Origin: Deltaproteobacteria bacterium
Lineage (GTDB): Bacteria; Myxococcota_A; UBA9160; SMWR01
Assembly: GCA_019310965.1 (NCBI GenBank)
Contig: JAFDDG010000029.1
Span: forward strand, 1 to 40,958
Length of the DNA stretch: 40,958 nucleotides
Reading direction: 5' to 3'
Positions within the stretch are counted from its first letter, which is position 1. The number at the start of each line of letters is the position of its first letter. Shown piece after piece: positions 7,042 to 13,606 of the stretch. The notes beneath the pieces are model-generated. The model made no database searches. It saw only the letters and a program-made list of their open reading frames with translations, and had not been told where the DNA came from. The translations under genes and the position numbers were made by a program.

Positions 7042-7929
7042 ATGCTGCGACTGCTGCTCGCCGCCCTGCTCCTCGGCTGCTCCTCCTGCGCGCACGCCGA
7101 CGGGTTCGCCCAGCGGCTCGACATCTTGCTGACGAACGACGACGGCTACGAAGCGGCAGGCCTGCGCACGCTGCGCGCCGCCCTCGAGGCGGAAGGCCAC
7201 GCCGTGAGTGTCGTCGCGCCGGCCGAGGATCGCAGCGGCAGCAGCGTTTCGATTACTACCCGCGGCACGCTCAGCTGGCGCGAGGTCGAGCCGGGCGTCG
7301 TGGCAGTCGACGGCACGCCGGCCGACTGCGTGCGCTTGGCGTTCACCACGCTGCGCGACGGGCCGCCAGATCTGGTCGTTTCCGGCATCAACTTCGGGCA
7401 GAACGTCGGCTCGCGCATGCTGTCGTCCGGCACCGTGGGTGCGGCGCTGACCAGTGCGAGCTTGGGCGTTCCGGCGATCGCCGTGAGCCAGGCCGTGGAT
7501 CCCAACGACATTCGCGGCACCGAGCGCTACTTCCCTGCCGCGGCCGCCTTTGCGGTACGGCTGGTGCGGGCGCTCCGTGCCGAGCAGCCGGGGCCATTGC
7601 TGTCCCGGGGCATGGCGCTCAACGTCAATCACCCGCCGCGCCTCGCAGCCGATGTGCAGGGCGTGAAGCTCACGCGTCAAGGACGGTCGACGCTCTATTC
7701 GCTGCTCTACACCCGTCGGGGCGAAGCTGCCGTGAGCATGGCCTTTGTGCCGAACTCCGAGGAAGAGACCGTGCCGGACGCCGATACGGCAGCGCTGGCC
7801 GAGGGCTACGTGAGCGTTACGCCACTCGAAGGCTCGTGGACGGCTGATGCCGCGTTCGAGCACTTGCGCGGCCTGGCCAAGACGCTCGATGCGCTGGCAA
7901 GCGGAGGGGCTGCGGCCGCTGCTCGCTAG
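7042..7929 (+). CDS. surE: SurE-family 5'/3'-nucleotidase with export signal
   Basis: The protein has 295 residues from ATG 7042. The core is canonical SurE: ILLTNDDGYEAAGLRTL (metal-binding Asp-Asp), APAEDRSGSSVSITT, DGTPADCVRLA and DLVVSGINFGQNVGSRMLSSG, with SGTVGAALTSASLGVPAIAVS. SurE dephosphorylates nucleoside monophosphates. The oddity is the N-terminus, MLRLLLAALLLGCSSCAHADG, which is a signal peptide with possible lipobox (LLLGC) or AxA-type cleavage. This predicts a periplasmic or membrane-anchored enzyme rather than the usual cytoplasmic one. An in-frame ATG at 7006 would only lengthen the N-region. msrA begins 26 bases downstream and is probably co-transcribed. Confidence 0.88.
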   Translation: MLRLLLAALLLGCSSCAHADGFAQRLDILLTNDDGYEAAGLRTLRAALEAEGHAVSVVAPAEDRSGSSVSITTRGTLSWREVEPGVVAVDGTPADCVRLAFTTLRDGPPDLVVSGINFGQNVGSRMLSSGTVGAALTSASLGVPAIAVSQAVDPNDIRGTERYFPAAAAFAVRLVRALRAEQPGPLLSRGMALNVNHPPRLAADVQGVKLTRQGRSTLYSLLYTRRGEAAVSMAFVPNSEEETVPDADTAALAEGYVSVTPLEGSWTADAAFEHLRGLAKTLDALASGGAAAAAR

Positions 7930-7954
7930 GCTGCCCCACTGCGAGGAGCACGAC

Positions 7955-8605
7955 ATGGGATTCTTCGAAAAACCCGCCCGCATGCCGTCGCCGCAAGGGG
8001 CTCTGCCCGGACGCGCGGAGCGCATGCCGGTGGCGGGAGAGCACGTCGTGCTCGGCACCCCGATCCAGCCACCCTGGCCGCCCGGCAGCGCGCTGGCGCT
8101 CTTTGGTCTGGGATGTTTCTGGGGTGCGGAGCGCAAGTTCTGGGAGATGTCGGGTGTCGTCAGTACGCAGGTCGGGTACGCCGCCGGCTCGACGCCGAAT
8201 CCCGTCTACGAAGAGATCTGCACGGGGTTGACCGGCCACAACGAGGTCGTGCGAGTGGTCTTTGAGCCGCAGACCGTCTCGTTCGACGCGCTGCTCGCCG
8301 TGTTCTTCGAGGCACACGATCCGACCCAGGGCATGCGCCAGGGCAACGACGTAGGCACCCAGTACCGCTCGGGGATCTACGTCTACGACGCGGCGCAGCG
8401 CAGTGCGGCCGAATCGGCCAGCGCTCTGTACCGGGACGCGTTGCGCGCCGCGGGCCGTGGCGACCTGACGACCGAGATTCTCGACGCTCCCGAGTTCTTC
8501 TACGCCGAGGGTTATCACCAGCAGTACCTGGCGAGGAATCCGGCCGGGTACTGTGGTCTCGGAGGTACGGGCGTGGCGTTTCCCGGCGGGCGGCTGCGGG
8601 GTTGA
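7955..8605 (+). CDS. msrA: Peptide-methionine (S)-S-oxide reductase MsrA
   Basis: The product has 216 residues from ATG 7955, with GAGGAG nine bases upstream. ALFGLGCFWGAERKFW contains the GCFWG signature with nucleophile Cys54. STQVGYAAGSTPNPVYEEIC, GHNEVVRVVF, FFEAHDPTQG and GNDVGTQYRSGIY are the standard MsrA blocks, and a resolving-type Cys lies in PAGYCGLGGTG. The enzyme reduces methionine-S-sulfoxide. The N-terminal ~45 residues precede the catalytic core; this extension (KPARMPSPQGALPGR...) is common in proteobacterial MsrA. The selenocysteine position seen in some MsrA proteins is Cys here. The stop overlaps the start of the next gene. Confidence 0.95.
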   Translation: MGFFEKPARMPSPQGALPGRAERMPVAGEHVVLGTPIQPPWPPGSALALFGLGCFWGAERKFWEMSGVVSTQVGYAAGSTPNPVYEEICTGLTGHNEVVRVVFEPQTVSFDALLAVFFEAHDPTQGMRQGNDVGTQYRSGIYVYDAAQRSAAESASALYRDALRAAGRGDLTTEILDAPEFFYAEGYHQQYLARNPAGYCGLGGTGVAFPGGRLRG

Positions 8606-9816
8606 AAGAACCGGGAGCCTGGCCGGCTGCGCTGCTGTGCGGTGCACTGTTGGCCTGTCAGGCGCCGCCCAGCGTGGTGCCCGGGCCGGTAGCCGCCACC
8701 CATTGCGAGGCTGCCGGCGAGGTCGAGCACTCGATTTTTCTCGTCGGCGACGCCGGCGCGCCGCGTTTGCCGGCGCACGCCGAGGCGGAGCTGCCGGTCG
8801 ACCCCGTGCTGCTGGCGCTGCGCAGCGATGTGTTCGAACAGGTGGGCCAGCTCGGCGTCGACCGTGTGAGTGTGGTGTATCTCGGGGACAATGTGTATCC
8901 GCGCGGCCTGGTGCCCGCTGGCGAGGCGTCGCGCCGCCACGGTGAGCGGGTGTTGCGAGCCCTGATCACCGCCGCCAGCCCGGCGCGGGTCGTATTCGTC
9001 GCCGGCAACCACGATTGGGACATTCAGGGCGCCCACGGCTGGGAGCACGTGCGCGCCCAGGCCGCCTTCCTGGCACAGCAGGGCAAGCGCGTCGCGATGC
9101 TGCCGCCGGGCGGCTGCGCTGGACCCGAGCGGATCGATTTTGGCACTCACCTGGGCATGGTGTTGATCGATCCGATCGGCTTCAGCCACGCGCGCGACTA
9201 CCCCGAGGTGCACGCGGCGGTGTGTCCGCACGCGACGGCACGGGAGGCGTTCCTGGCGCTGTCGGCGCAGTTCGACGCGCCGAGCGATCGCCACCTGGTG
9301 CTGGCACTGCACTACCCGCTCATCACGTCGGGCCCGCACGGCGGTCACTTCAGCTGGAAGCAGCACATTTTTCCGCTCACGGATTTCGTGCCCTGGCTGT
9401 GGCTGCCGCTGCCGTTGCTCGGCTCGGTGTACCCACTGGCGCGCGAGCTCGGCGTGACCGGCACGGACGTCACCCACGAGGCGTACCGGGCCTGGATCCA
9501 GGGCATCTTCCGCGCCACACGCCCCGGCTCTCCCTTGCTCTTCGCTTCCGGACACGAGCACAGCCTGCAGCTGCACCGTGACGGGATCGGCACCTACTAC
9601 GCGGTGAGTGGCGCCGGCAGCACCAGGAGGGTGGATCGCGTCGAGCCGCTGGACACCGCCATATTCGCTCTTTCCGCACCGGGCTATATGCGCCTCGACA
9701 GCCACGCGAATGGGGCGTTGGGCCTCAACGTCCTGGTGGCCCGCGACGGGGAGTACAGCGAACCCGTGCTGCGCCACTGCCTGGCAGACGGCCCAGCGAG
9801 CGAGCGCGTGGAGTAG
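8602..9816 (+). CDS. Calcineurin-like metallophosphoesterase, predicted lipoprotein
   Basis: The protein has 404 residues from TTG 8602, whose TTGA overlaps the msrA stop, indicating translational coupling. The N-terminus MKEPGAWPAALLCGALLACQ ends in a lipobox-like LLAC (Cys19). All five metallophosphoesterase motifs are visible: GDAG, LGDNVYPRG, GNHDWD, ALHYPL and SGHEHSLQL. These bind two metals and hydrolyse phosphomonoesters or diesters. PLLGSVYPLARELG lies in an insert of about 90 residues between the fourth and fifth motifs. The likely location is the outer or inner membrane facing the periplasm, like the SurE encoded two genes upstream. The substrate is not deducible. Confidence 0.88.
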   Translation: MKEPGAWPAALLCGALLACQAPPSVVPGPVAATHCEAAGEVEHSIFLVGDAGAPRLPAHAEAELPVDPVLLALRSDVFEQVGQLGVDRVSVVYLGDNVYPRGLVPAGEASRRHGERVLRALITAASPARVVFVAGNHDWDIQGAHGWEHVRAQAAFLAQQGKRVAMLPPGGCAGPERIDFGTHLGMVLIDPIGFSHARDYPEVHAAVCPHATAREAFLALSAQFDAPSDRHLVLALHYPLITSGPHGGHFSWKQHIFPLTDFVPWLWLPLPLLGSVYPLARELGVTGTDVTHEAYRAWIQGIFRATRPGSPLLFASGHEHSLQLHRDGIGTYYAVSGAGSTRRVDRVEPLDTAIFALSAPGYMRLDSHANGALGLNVLVARDGEYSEPVLRHCLADGPASERVE

Positions 9817-9933
9817 CCCCGGTGCTTCGAGCGGCAAGGGCGGGTATGCAAACGCTCCAGGGAGCCCGAATGGGCTTCACATTCCTTGCGAACCGGCGTT
9901 AAGCTGGGCCTCCTTTTGGGACAGGAGGACTCC

Positions 9934-10368
9934 ATGGCTGCCAGCAAGAAGACCACACGCCGCAAGGCCACCGCCAAGAAGAGCACGCGCAAGAAGGCGA
10001 CGACCCGCAAGAAGGCGACGACCCGCAAGAAGACGGCGACCCGCAAGAAGACGCCGAGCCTGAGTGCGCGGCGCGATGCCGCGATGAAGCGGCTCGAGAA
10101 GGATCTGCCGACCACCCTCAAGGAGTTCTCGCAGCGCACCCGGAAGAATTTGAACCGCCTCGAGAAGCAGATCGACAGCTCGCAGCGCGACGCGCGGCGT
10201 CGCTGGACGCGTCTGTTGCGCGACGCCAGCCACTCCCTGGGCAAGCTCGAAGCCGACGGTCAGAAGCGCTGGCGCCGGCAGAGCACCAAGGCGCGCAAGG
10301 AAACGGCAGCGCTGCTGCGTCGGCTCGAGAAGGCGGTGGCGCCGCCGAAGCCGAAGCGGCGCGCGTAG
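9934..10368 (+). CDS. Histone H1-like Lys-rich protein
   Basis: The product has 144 residues from ATG 9934, with AGGAGG six bases upstream. The N-terminal third (residues of about 4-42) is a basic low-complexity tail made of KKATTRKK-type repeats, similar to bacterial histone H1-like and AlgP-like tails. Residues of about 45-135 form a charged helical segment (RRDAAMKRLEKDLPTTLKEF, then KNLNRLEKQIDSSQRDARRRW) likely to be a coiled coil. The end is again basic (PPKPKRRA). Such proteins bind DNA nonspecifically through the tail; here the helical part may oligomerise. No signal peptide or enzyme motif is seen. Confidence 0.8.
   Translation: MAASKKTTRRKATAKKSTRKKATTRKKATTRKKTATRKKTPSLSARRDAAMKRLEKDLPTTLKEFSQRTRKNLNRLEKQIDSSQRDARRRWTRLLRDASHSLGKLEADGQKRWRRQSTKARKETAALLRRLEKAVAPPKPKRRA
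9988..10053 (+). repeat. 18-bp tandem repeat encoding RKKATT
   Basis: Two exact 18-bp units (9988-10005, 10006-10023) are followed by a third with an A-for-G and related changes (10024-10041) and a partial fourth (10042-10053). The unit encodes RKKATT/RKKTAT in frame, so length variation would change tail length without a frameshift. Confidence 0.85.
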
Positions 10369-10400
10369 CGACACCGCACTGCCTCGGTCTGCGGGCGACG

Positions 10401-10430
10401 ACCCGCGCGCAACGCGGCCGCGTCGCGGGT
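10401..10430 (+). terminator. GC-rich hairpin, possible terminator
   Basis: ACCCGCG (10401-10407) pairs with CGCGGGT (10424-10430), 33 bases after the Lys-rich gene and just before the -10 box of the next gene. No U-tract follows, so termination is doubtful. Confidence 0.3.
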
Positions 10431-10432
10431 GA

Positions 10433-10438
10433 TAGGAT
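10433..10438 (+). promoter_or_regulatory. -10 box abutting the start of the selenoprotein operon
   Basis: TAGGAT (10433-10438) is followed by GGCCCC and ATG 10445, the same GGCCCC-ATG junction as at xth. The predicted transcript is leaderless. No convincing -35 is seen. Confidence 0.45.
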
Positions 10439-10444
10439 GGCCCC

Positions 10445-11881
10445 ATGCAGCGTCCGAATCTCCCGTCGGGAGTCGTGGCATTCGTCAAGCGCGATTGTCC
10501 GACCTGCGAGCGAGTGGCTCCGGTGTTGGCACGCCTCGCGGAAGAGATCGAGCTCAGCGTCTTCAGTCAGGACGATCCGGGCTTTCCCGAAGGCGTCGAG
10601 GCCGTGGACGACACCTCGCTGGAGATGTCCTGGTACCACGACATCGAGGCTGTTCCGACTCTGCTGCGCGTCGAGGACGGTGTCGTGAAGGAGCGCGCCG
10701 TCGGTTGGCAGCGCCAGGAGTGGGAGGCGTTGACCGGCGTGCACGGGCTGGGGCCCGGTCTGCCGGAGCTCGCCTTCGGCTGCGGCTCGCTCTCGGCGGC
10801 GCCGGACCGAGCCGAGGCGCTGGCCGCCCTCTACGGGAGCGACGTCCTGTGTGCGCGTCGCGTCGAGCTGGCCGCCAACGAAGACCCTTTCGAGAGCCAG
10901 TTCGAGCGCGGCTGGAGCGACGGGCTGCCGCTGGTGCCGCCGACGCCGCAGCGTGTGCTCGCCATGCTCGAGGGTACTCGCCGGGCGCCGGGCGAGGTGG
11001 CGGCGCTGGTGCCGCCGGACCTCGTCGAGTGCACGGTCGAGAAGGTCGCCATCAACGCCGTGATGGCCGGTTGCAAGCCCGAGTACCTGCCGGTGGTGAT
11101 CGCCGCGCTCGAGGGCGCCTGCACCGACGCGTTCAACATGCATGGCCTCTTGTGTACGACCATGCCGGTGGGGCCGGTGCTCGTGGTCAACGGACCGGTT
11201 CGGCGACGCATCGGCATGAACTCCGGGGTCAACGTCTTCGGCCAGGGCAACCGCGCGAACCTCACGATTGGCCGCGCGCTCCAGTTGGTGGTGCGCAACG
11301 TGGGTGGCGGCCGGCCTGGCGCGATCGATCGCGCGACCTTCGGCAACCCCGGCAAGCTCTCTTTTTGTTTTGCCGAGGACGAAGAGGGCAGTCCGTGGGA
11401 GCCGCTCTCGACAACGCTGGGGGCCGAGCCGGGCAAGGACACGGTGACCCTCTTTCCCGGCGAAGCGCCGCGCAGCGTCGTCGATCAACTCTCTCGCGAC
11501 CCCGAATCCCTGGCCCGCAGCTTCGCGGTGAATCTGCGCACGCTGCATCACCCCAAGATCGTGCTGGCCTTCGATGCGTTGTTGGCCATCGGTCCGGAGC
11601 ACAGTCGCGTGTTCCGCGAAGCCGGCTGGGACAAACGGCAGCTGACGGATCGCCTGCACGAGCTGCTCCAGCTGCCTGGTGCCGAGCTGGTGCGCGGCGC
11701 CGGCGGCATCAGCGAGGGGCTCCCGGAGGCCGTGAAGGACTCGACCATCCCCAAGTTTCGCCCCGACGGCATCCTCGTCGTGCACTGTGGTGGCGGCGCC
11801 GGGCTCTTCTCGGCGATCATCGGTGGCTGGGCGGGAGGTGCGATCGGCAGTCAACCCGTCGTGCAGGAGATTCGGCCGTGA
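10445..11881 (+). CDS. Thioredoxin-domain protein coupled to a UGSC selenoprotein
   Basis: The protein has 478 residues from ATG 10445. The first ~95 residues form a thioredoxin-like domain with a CPTC redox motif (Cys18 and Cys21, FVKRDCPTCERVAPVLARL) and a cis-Pro region (AVPTLLRVEDG). The remaining ~350 residues begin ERGWSDGLPLVPPTPQRV and contain VEKVAINAVMAGCKPEYLPV, NMHGLLCTTMPVGPVLVVNG and NSGVNVFGQGNRANLTIGRA, then ENLR-type Gly-rich repeats. I recognise this large domain only as a conserved uncharacterised family found beside UGSC proteins. It has no signal peptide, so is likely cytoplasmic. Its stop overlaps the GTG of the selenoprotein gene (GTGA), so the two are translationally coupled and probably act together in a redox reaction. 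Confidence 0.8.
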   Translation: MQRPNLPSGVVAFVKRDCPTCERVAPVLARLAEEIELSVFSQDDPGFPEGVEAVDDTSLEMSWYHDIEAVPTLLRVEDGVVKERAVGWQRQEWEALTGVHGLGPGLPELAFGCGSLSAAPDRAEALAALYGSDVLCARRVELAANEDPFESQFERGWSDGLPLVPPTPQRVLAMLEGTRRAPGEVAALVPPDLVECTVEKVAINAVMAGCKPEYLPVVIAALEGACTDAFNMHGLLCTTMPVGPVLVVNGPVRRRIGMNSGVNVFGQGNRANLTIGRALQLVVRNVGGGRPGAIDRATFGNPGKLSFCFAEDEEGSPWEPLSTTLGAEPGKDTVTLFPGEAPRSVVDQLSRDPESLARSFAVNLRTLHHPKIVLAFDALLAIGPEHSRVFREAGWDKRQLTDRLHELLQLPGAELVRGAGGISEGLPEAVKDSTIPKFRPDGILVVHCGGGAGLFSAIIGGWAGGAIGSQPVVQEIRP

Positions 11882-12399
11882 ACGAAGTGTTGCTCGATCC
11901 GACCAACGAAAAGCGCGCCCCGCGACGCGAGCGTCGGCCGCGTCTCGACGAGCTGGCGGGCAAGACCGTGGGGTTGCTGGACATCAGCAAGCCGCGCGGC
12001 GACCTCTTCCTCGATCGCCTGGAGGAGAAGCTGCGCGGCGAGGGCGCCGAGGTGCTGCGCTTTCGCAAGCCCACGTTCACCAAGCCTGCCCCGATCGACC
12101 TGCGCCAGGAGATTGCGACGCGCTGCGACGCGGTGATCGAGGCGCTTGCCGATTGAGGCAGCTGCACGTCGTGCAGTGTGCATGACTCGAAGGACCTCGA
12201 ACTACGGGAGATCCCGTCGGTGTTCGTAGCCACCGTGGAGTTCGTTTCCGGGGCGGAGGCGCAGGCTGAAGCACTTGGTTTCGAGCACACGGCGGTGTAC
12301 GTAGAGCACCCGATTCAAGACCGTACGGACGCTGAAATGGTCGAGATCGCGGACCGGGCCTTCGAGCAAGTGAAGGCCGGGCTGGTCGCAGCCAGGTAG
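11878..12399 (+). CDS. UGSC-family selenoprotein (in-frame UGA at codon 93)
   Basis: The product has 173 residues with selenocysteine at position 93. Reading from GTG 11878 (GTGA overlap with the upstream stop) gives VLLDPTNEKRAP and, later, GLLDISKPRGDLFLD, RFRKPTFTKPAP and CDAVIEALAD. Then comes TGA at 12154-12156, and the same frame continues GSCTSCSVHDSKDLELREIP and VFVATVEF up to TAG at 12397-12399. U-G-S-C-T-S followed by SVHD is the signature of the UGSC family, known from marine microbial selenoproteomes. Both halves are needed for a full-length family member, so the UGA is a recoded Sec codon rather than a stop. A hairpin follows the UGA. The likely role is redox chemistry; the substrate is unknown. 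The selenium genes selA, selB, selC and selD are not in the window. Confidence 0.9.
12154..12182 (+). promoter_or_regulatory. UGA Sec codon and SECIS-like hairpin
   Basis: Directly after the UGA (12154-12156), CTGCAC (12162-12167) pairs with GTGCAG (12171-12176) around a GTC loop. An alternative is TGCAC (12163-12167) with GTGCA (12178-12182) around a 10-base loop beginning with G. The distance from UGA to loop is 11 bases, at the short end for bacterial SECIS elements, so the exact fold is uncertain. Confidence 0.55.
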
Positions 12400-12439
12400 G
12401 CGTTCGTCGCAGAGGGAACCAGCGAAGAGAGGGAGACCC

Positions 12440-13516
12440 ATGGCGCGGAAGTACAAGGTGATTCAGTGGGCGACGGGTGTGGTCGGGAGTGCTGCGCTTC
12501 GCGGCGTCGTCCGGCATCCGAAGCTCGAACTCGTCGGGGTCAAGGTGTACAGCGACGACAAGGCGGGGCAGGATGCGGGCGACATCGTCGGCATCGACAA
12601 GACCGGTGTGATCGCGACGCAGGACGTCGAGGAGATCATGGCCCTCGATGCCGACTGCGTGCTCTACTGTCCGATGCCCTGGAGCCTCGGCGAAATTTGC
12701 CGTTTTCTGGAAGCCGGCATCCACGTCATCACGCCCTGCCCCTACTGGTTTCCCTTCATCCAGAATCCCGAGGTCGCAGCTTCGATCAAGAAGGCCTGCA
12801 AGCAGGGCAAGGTGAATTTTCATGCGTCGGGCTGCAACCCGGGCGGCATCGCCGAGCGTTTTCCCCTGACGTTCAGTGGATGGTGCAATCGGATCGACCG
12901 GATCACCATGACGGAATGCGGCGACTGCACGACCTACAGCTCTGCAGGGGTGATGCGGAACCTCATGAACCTCGGCGCCACACCCGAGCAGGCCGAGCGC
13001 AACCCCGTGAAGGTGATGCTGGCCAAGAGCTGGAACGAACCGATCGACATGATCGCGGAAGGTCTGGGCACCGAAGTCGTCTCCTATGAGGCGGAGCACG
13101 ACTACATCCTGGCCAATCAAGATATCCCCACCGCGGTGGGGATCATCGAAAAAGACACGATTGCATTGAACCACTACCGCCATATTGGGAAGACCCGCGC
13201 CGGTACGGAGATCGTTCAGGAGCAGATCTGGTACGTGGACGACATCCGGCAGAACAAGCTGCAGAAGAAGATGGACATCCCGCGCGAGTCCGGCTGGAGA
13301 ATCAAGATCGAGGGCGACGTGAACCTCAACATCGACGTGGACTTCCCGCCGGAGCTGACCCAGGACGAGCGGGTGGCCCAGGGGCTCTCCACCACCGGTT
13401 TCCATCTGGTGAATGCCGTGCCCCTGGTGTGTGAGGCGAGTGATCCGGGGCTCAAGACCTACCTGGATCTCCCCATGATCACGGGGTGCGTGGGAACGCA
13501 CGCAACGGAGCGCTGA
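12440..13516 (+). CDS. DapB-like NAD(P)-dependent reductase
   Basis: The protein has 358 residues from ATG 12440, with GAGGGAG seven bases upstream. The N-terminal Rossmann fold has IQWATGVVGSAALRGVV, the GxxGxxG nucleotide-binding loop used by dihydrodipicolinate reductase (DapB) N-domains. CVLYCPMPWSLGEI and FHASGCNPGGIAERFPLTFS follow. The C-terminal half matches the uncharacterised DapB-like proteins common in mycobacteria and environmental bacteria, distantly related to 2,4-diaminopentanoate dehydrogenase, rather than true DapB. It lies 40 bases after the selenoprotein and could be co-transcribed, but has its own ribosome site. Substrate unknown. Confidence 0.75.
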   Translation: MARKYKVIQWATGVVGSAALRGVVRHPKLELVGVKVYSDDKAGQDAGDIVGIDKTGVIATQDVEEIMALDADCVLYCPMPWSLGEICRFLEAGIHVITPCPYWFPFIQNPEVAASIKKACKQGKVNFHASGCNPGGIAERFPLTFSGWCNRIDRITMTECGDCTTYSSAGVMRNLMNLGATPEQAERNPVKVMLAKSWNEPIDMIAEGLGTEVVSYEAEHDYILANQDIPTAVGIIEKDTIALNHYRHIGKTRAGTEIVQEQIWYVDDIRQNKLQKKMDIPRESGWRIKIEGDVNLNIDVDFPPELTQDERVAQGLSTTGFHLVNAVPLVCEASDPGLKTYLDLPMITGCVGTHATER

Positions 13517-13606
13517 CGGTCGCACGGCCACCAGCCACGGCCACGTCCGTCCTTTTTGAAGAGTCATCTATTGGCTCGAGACCCGTTCTCGAGAGTCGAG
13601 GAGCAA

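Noticed and set aside
7955..8605. Selenocysteine form of MsrA
   Set aside because: The GCFWG position is a TGC Cys codon and there is no in-frame UGA before the true stop.
12178..12399. Separate 73-residue gene starting at GTG 12178
   Set aside because: It is the C-terminal half of the UGSC selenoprotein, in the same frame as the gene starting at 11878 across the UGA.
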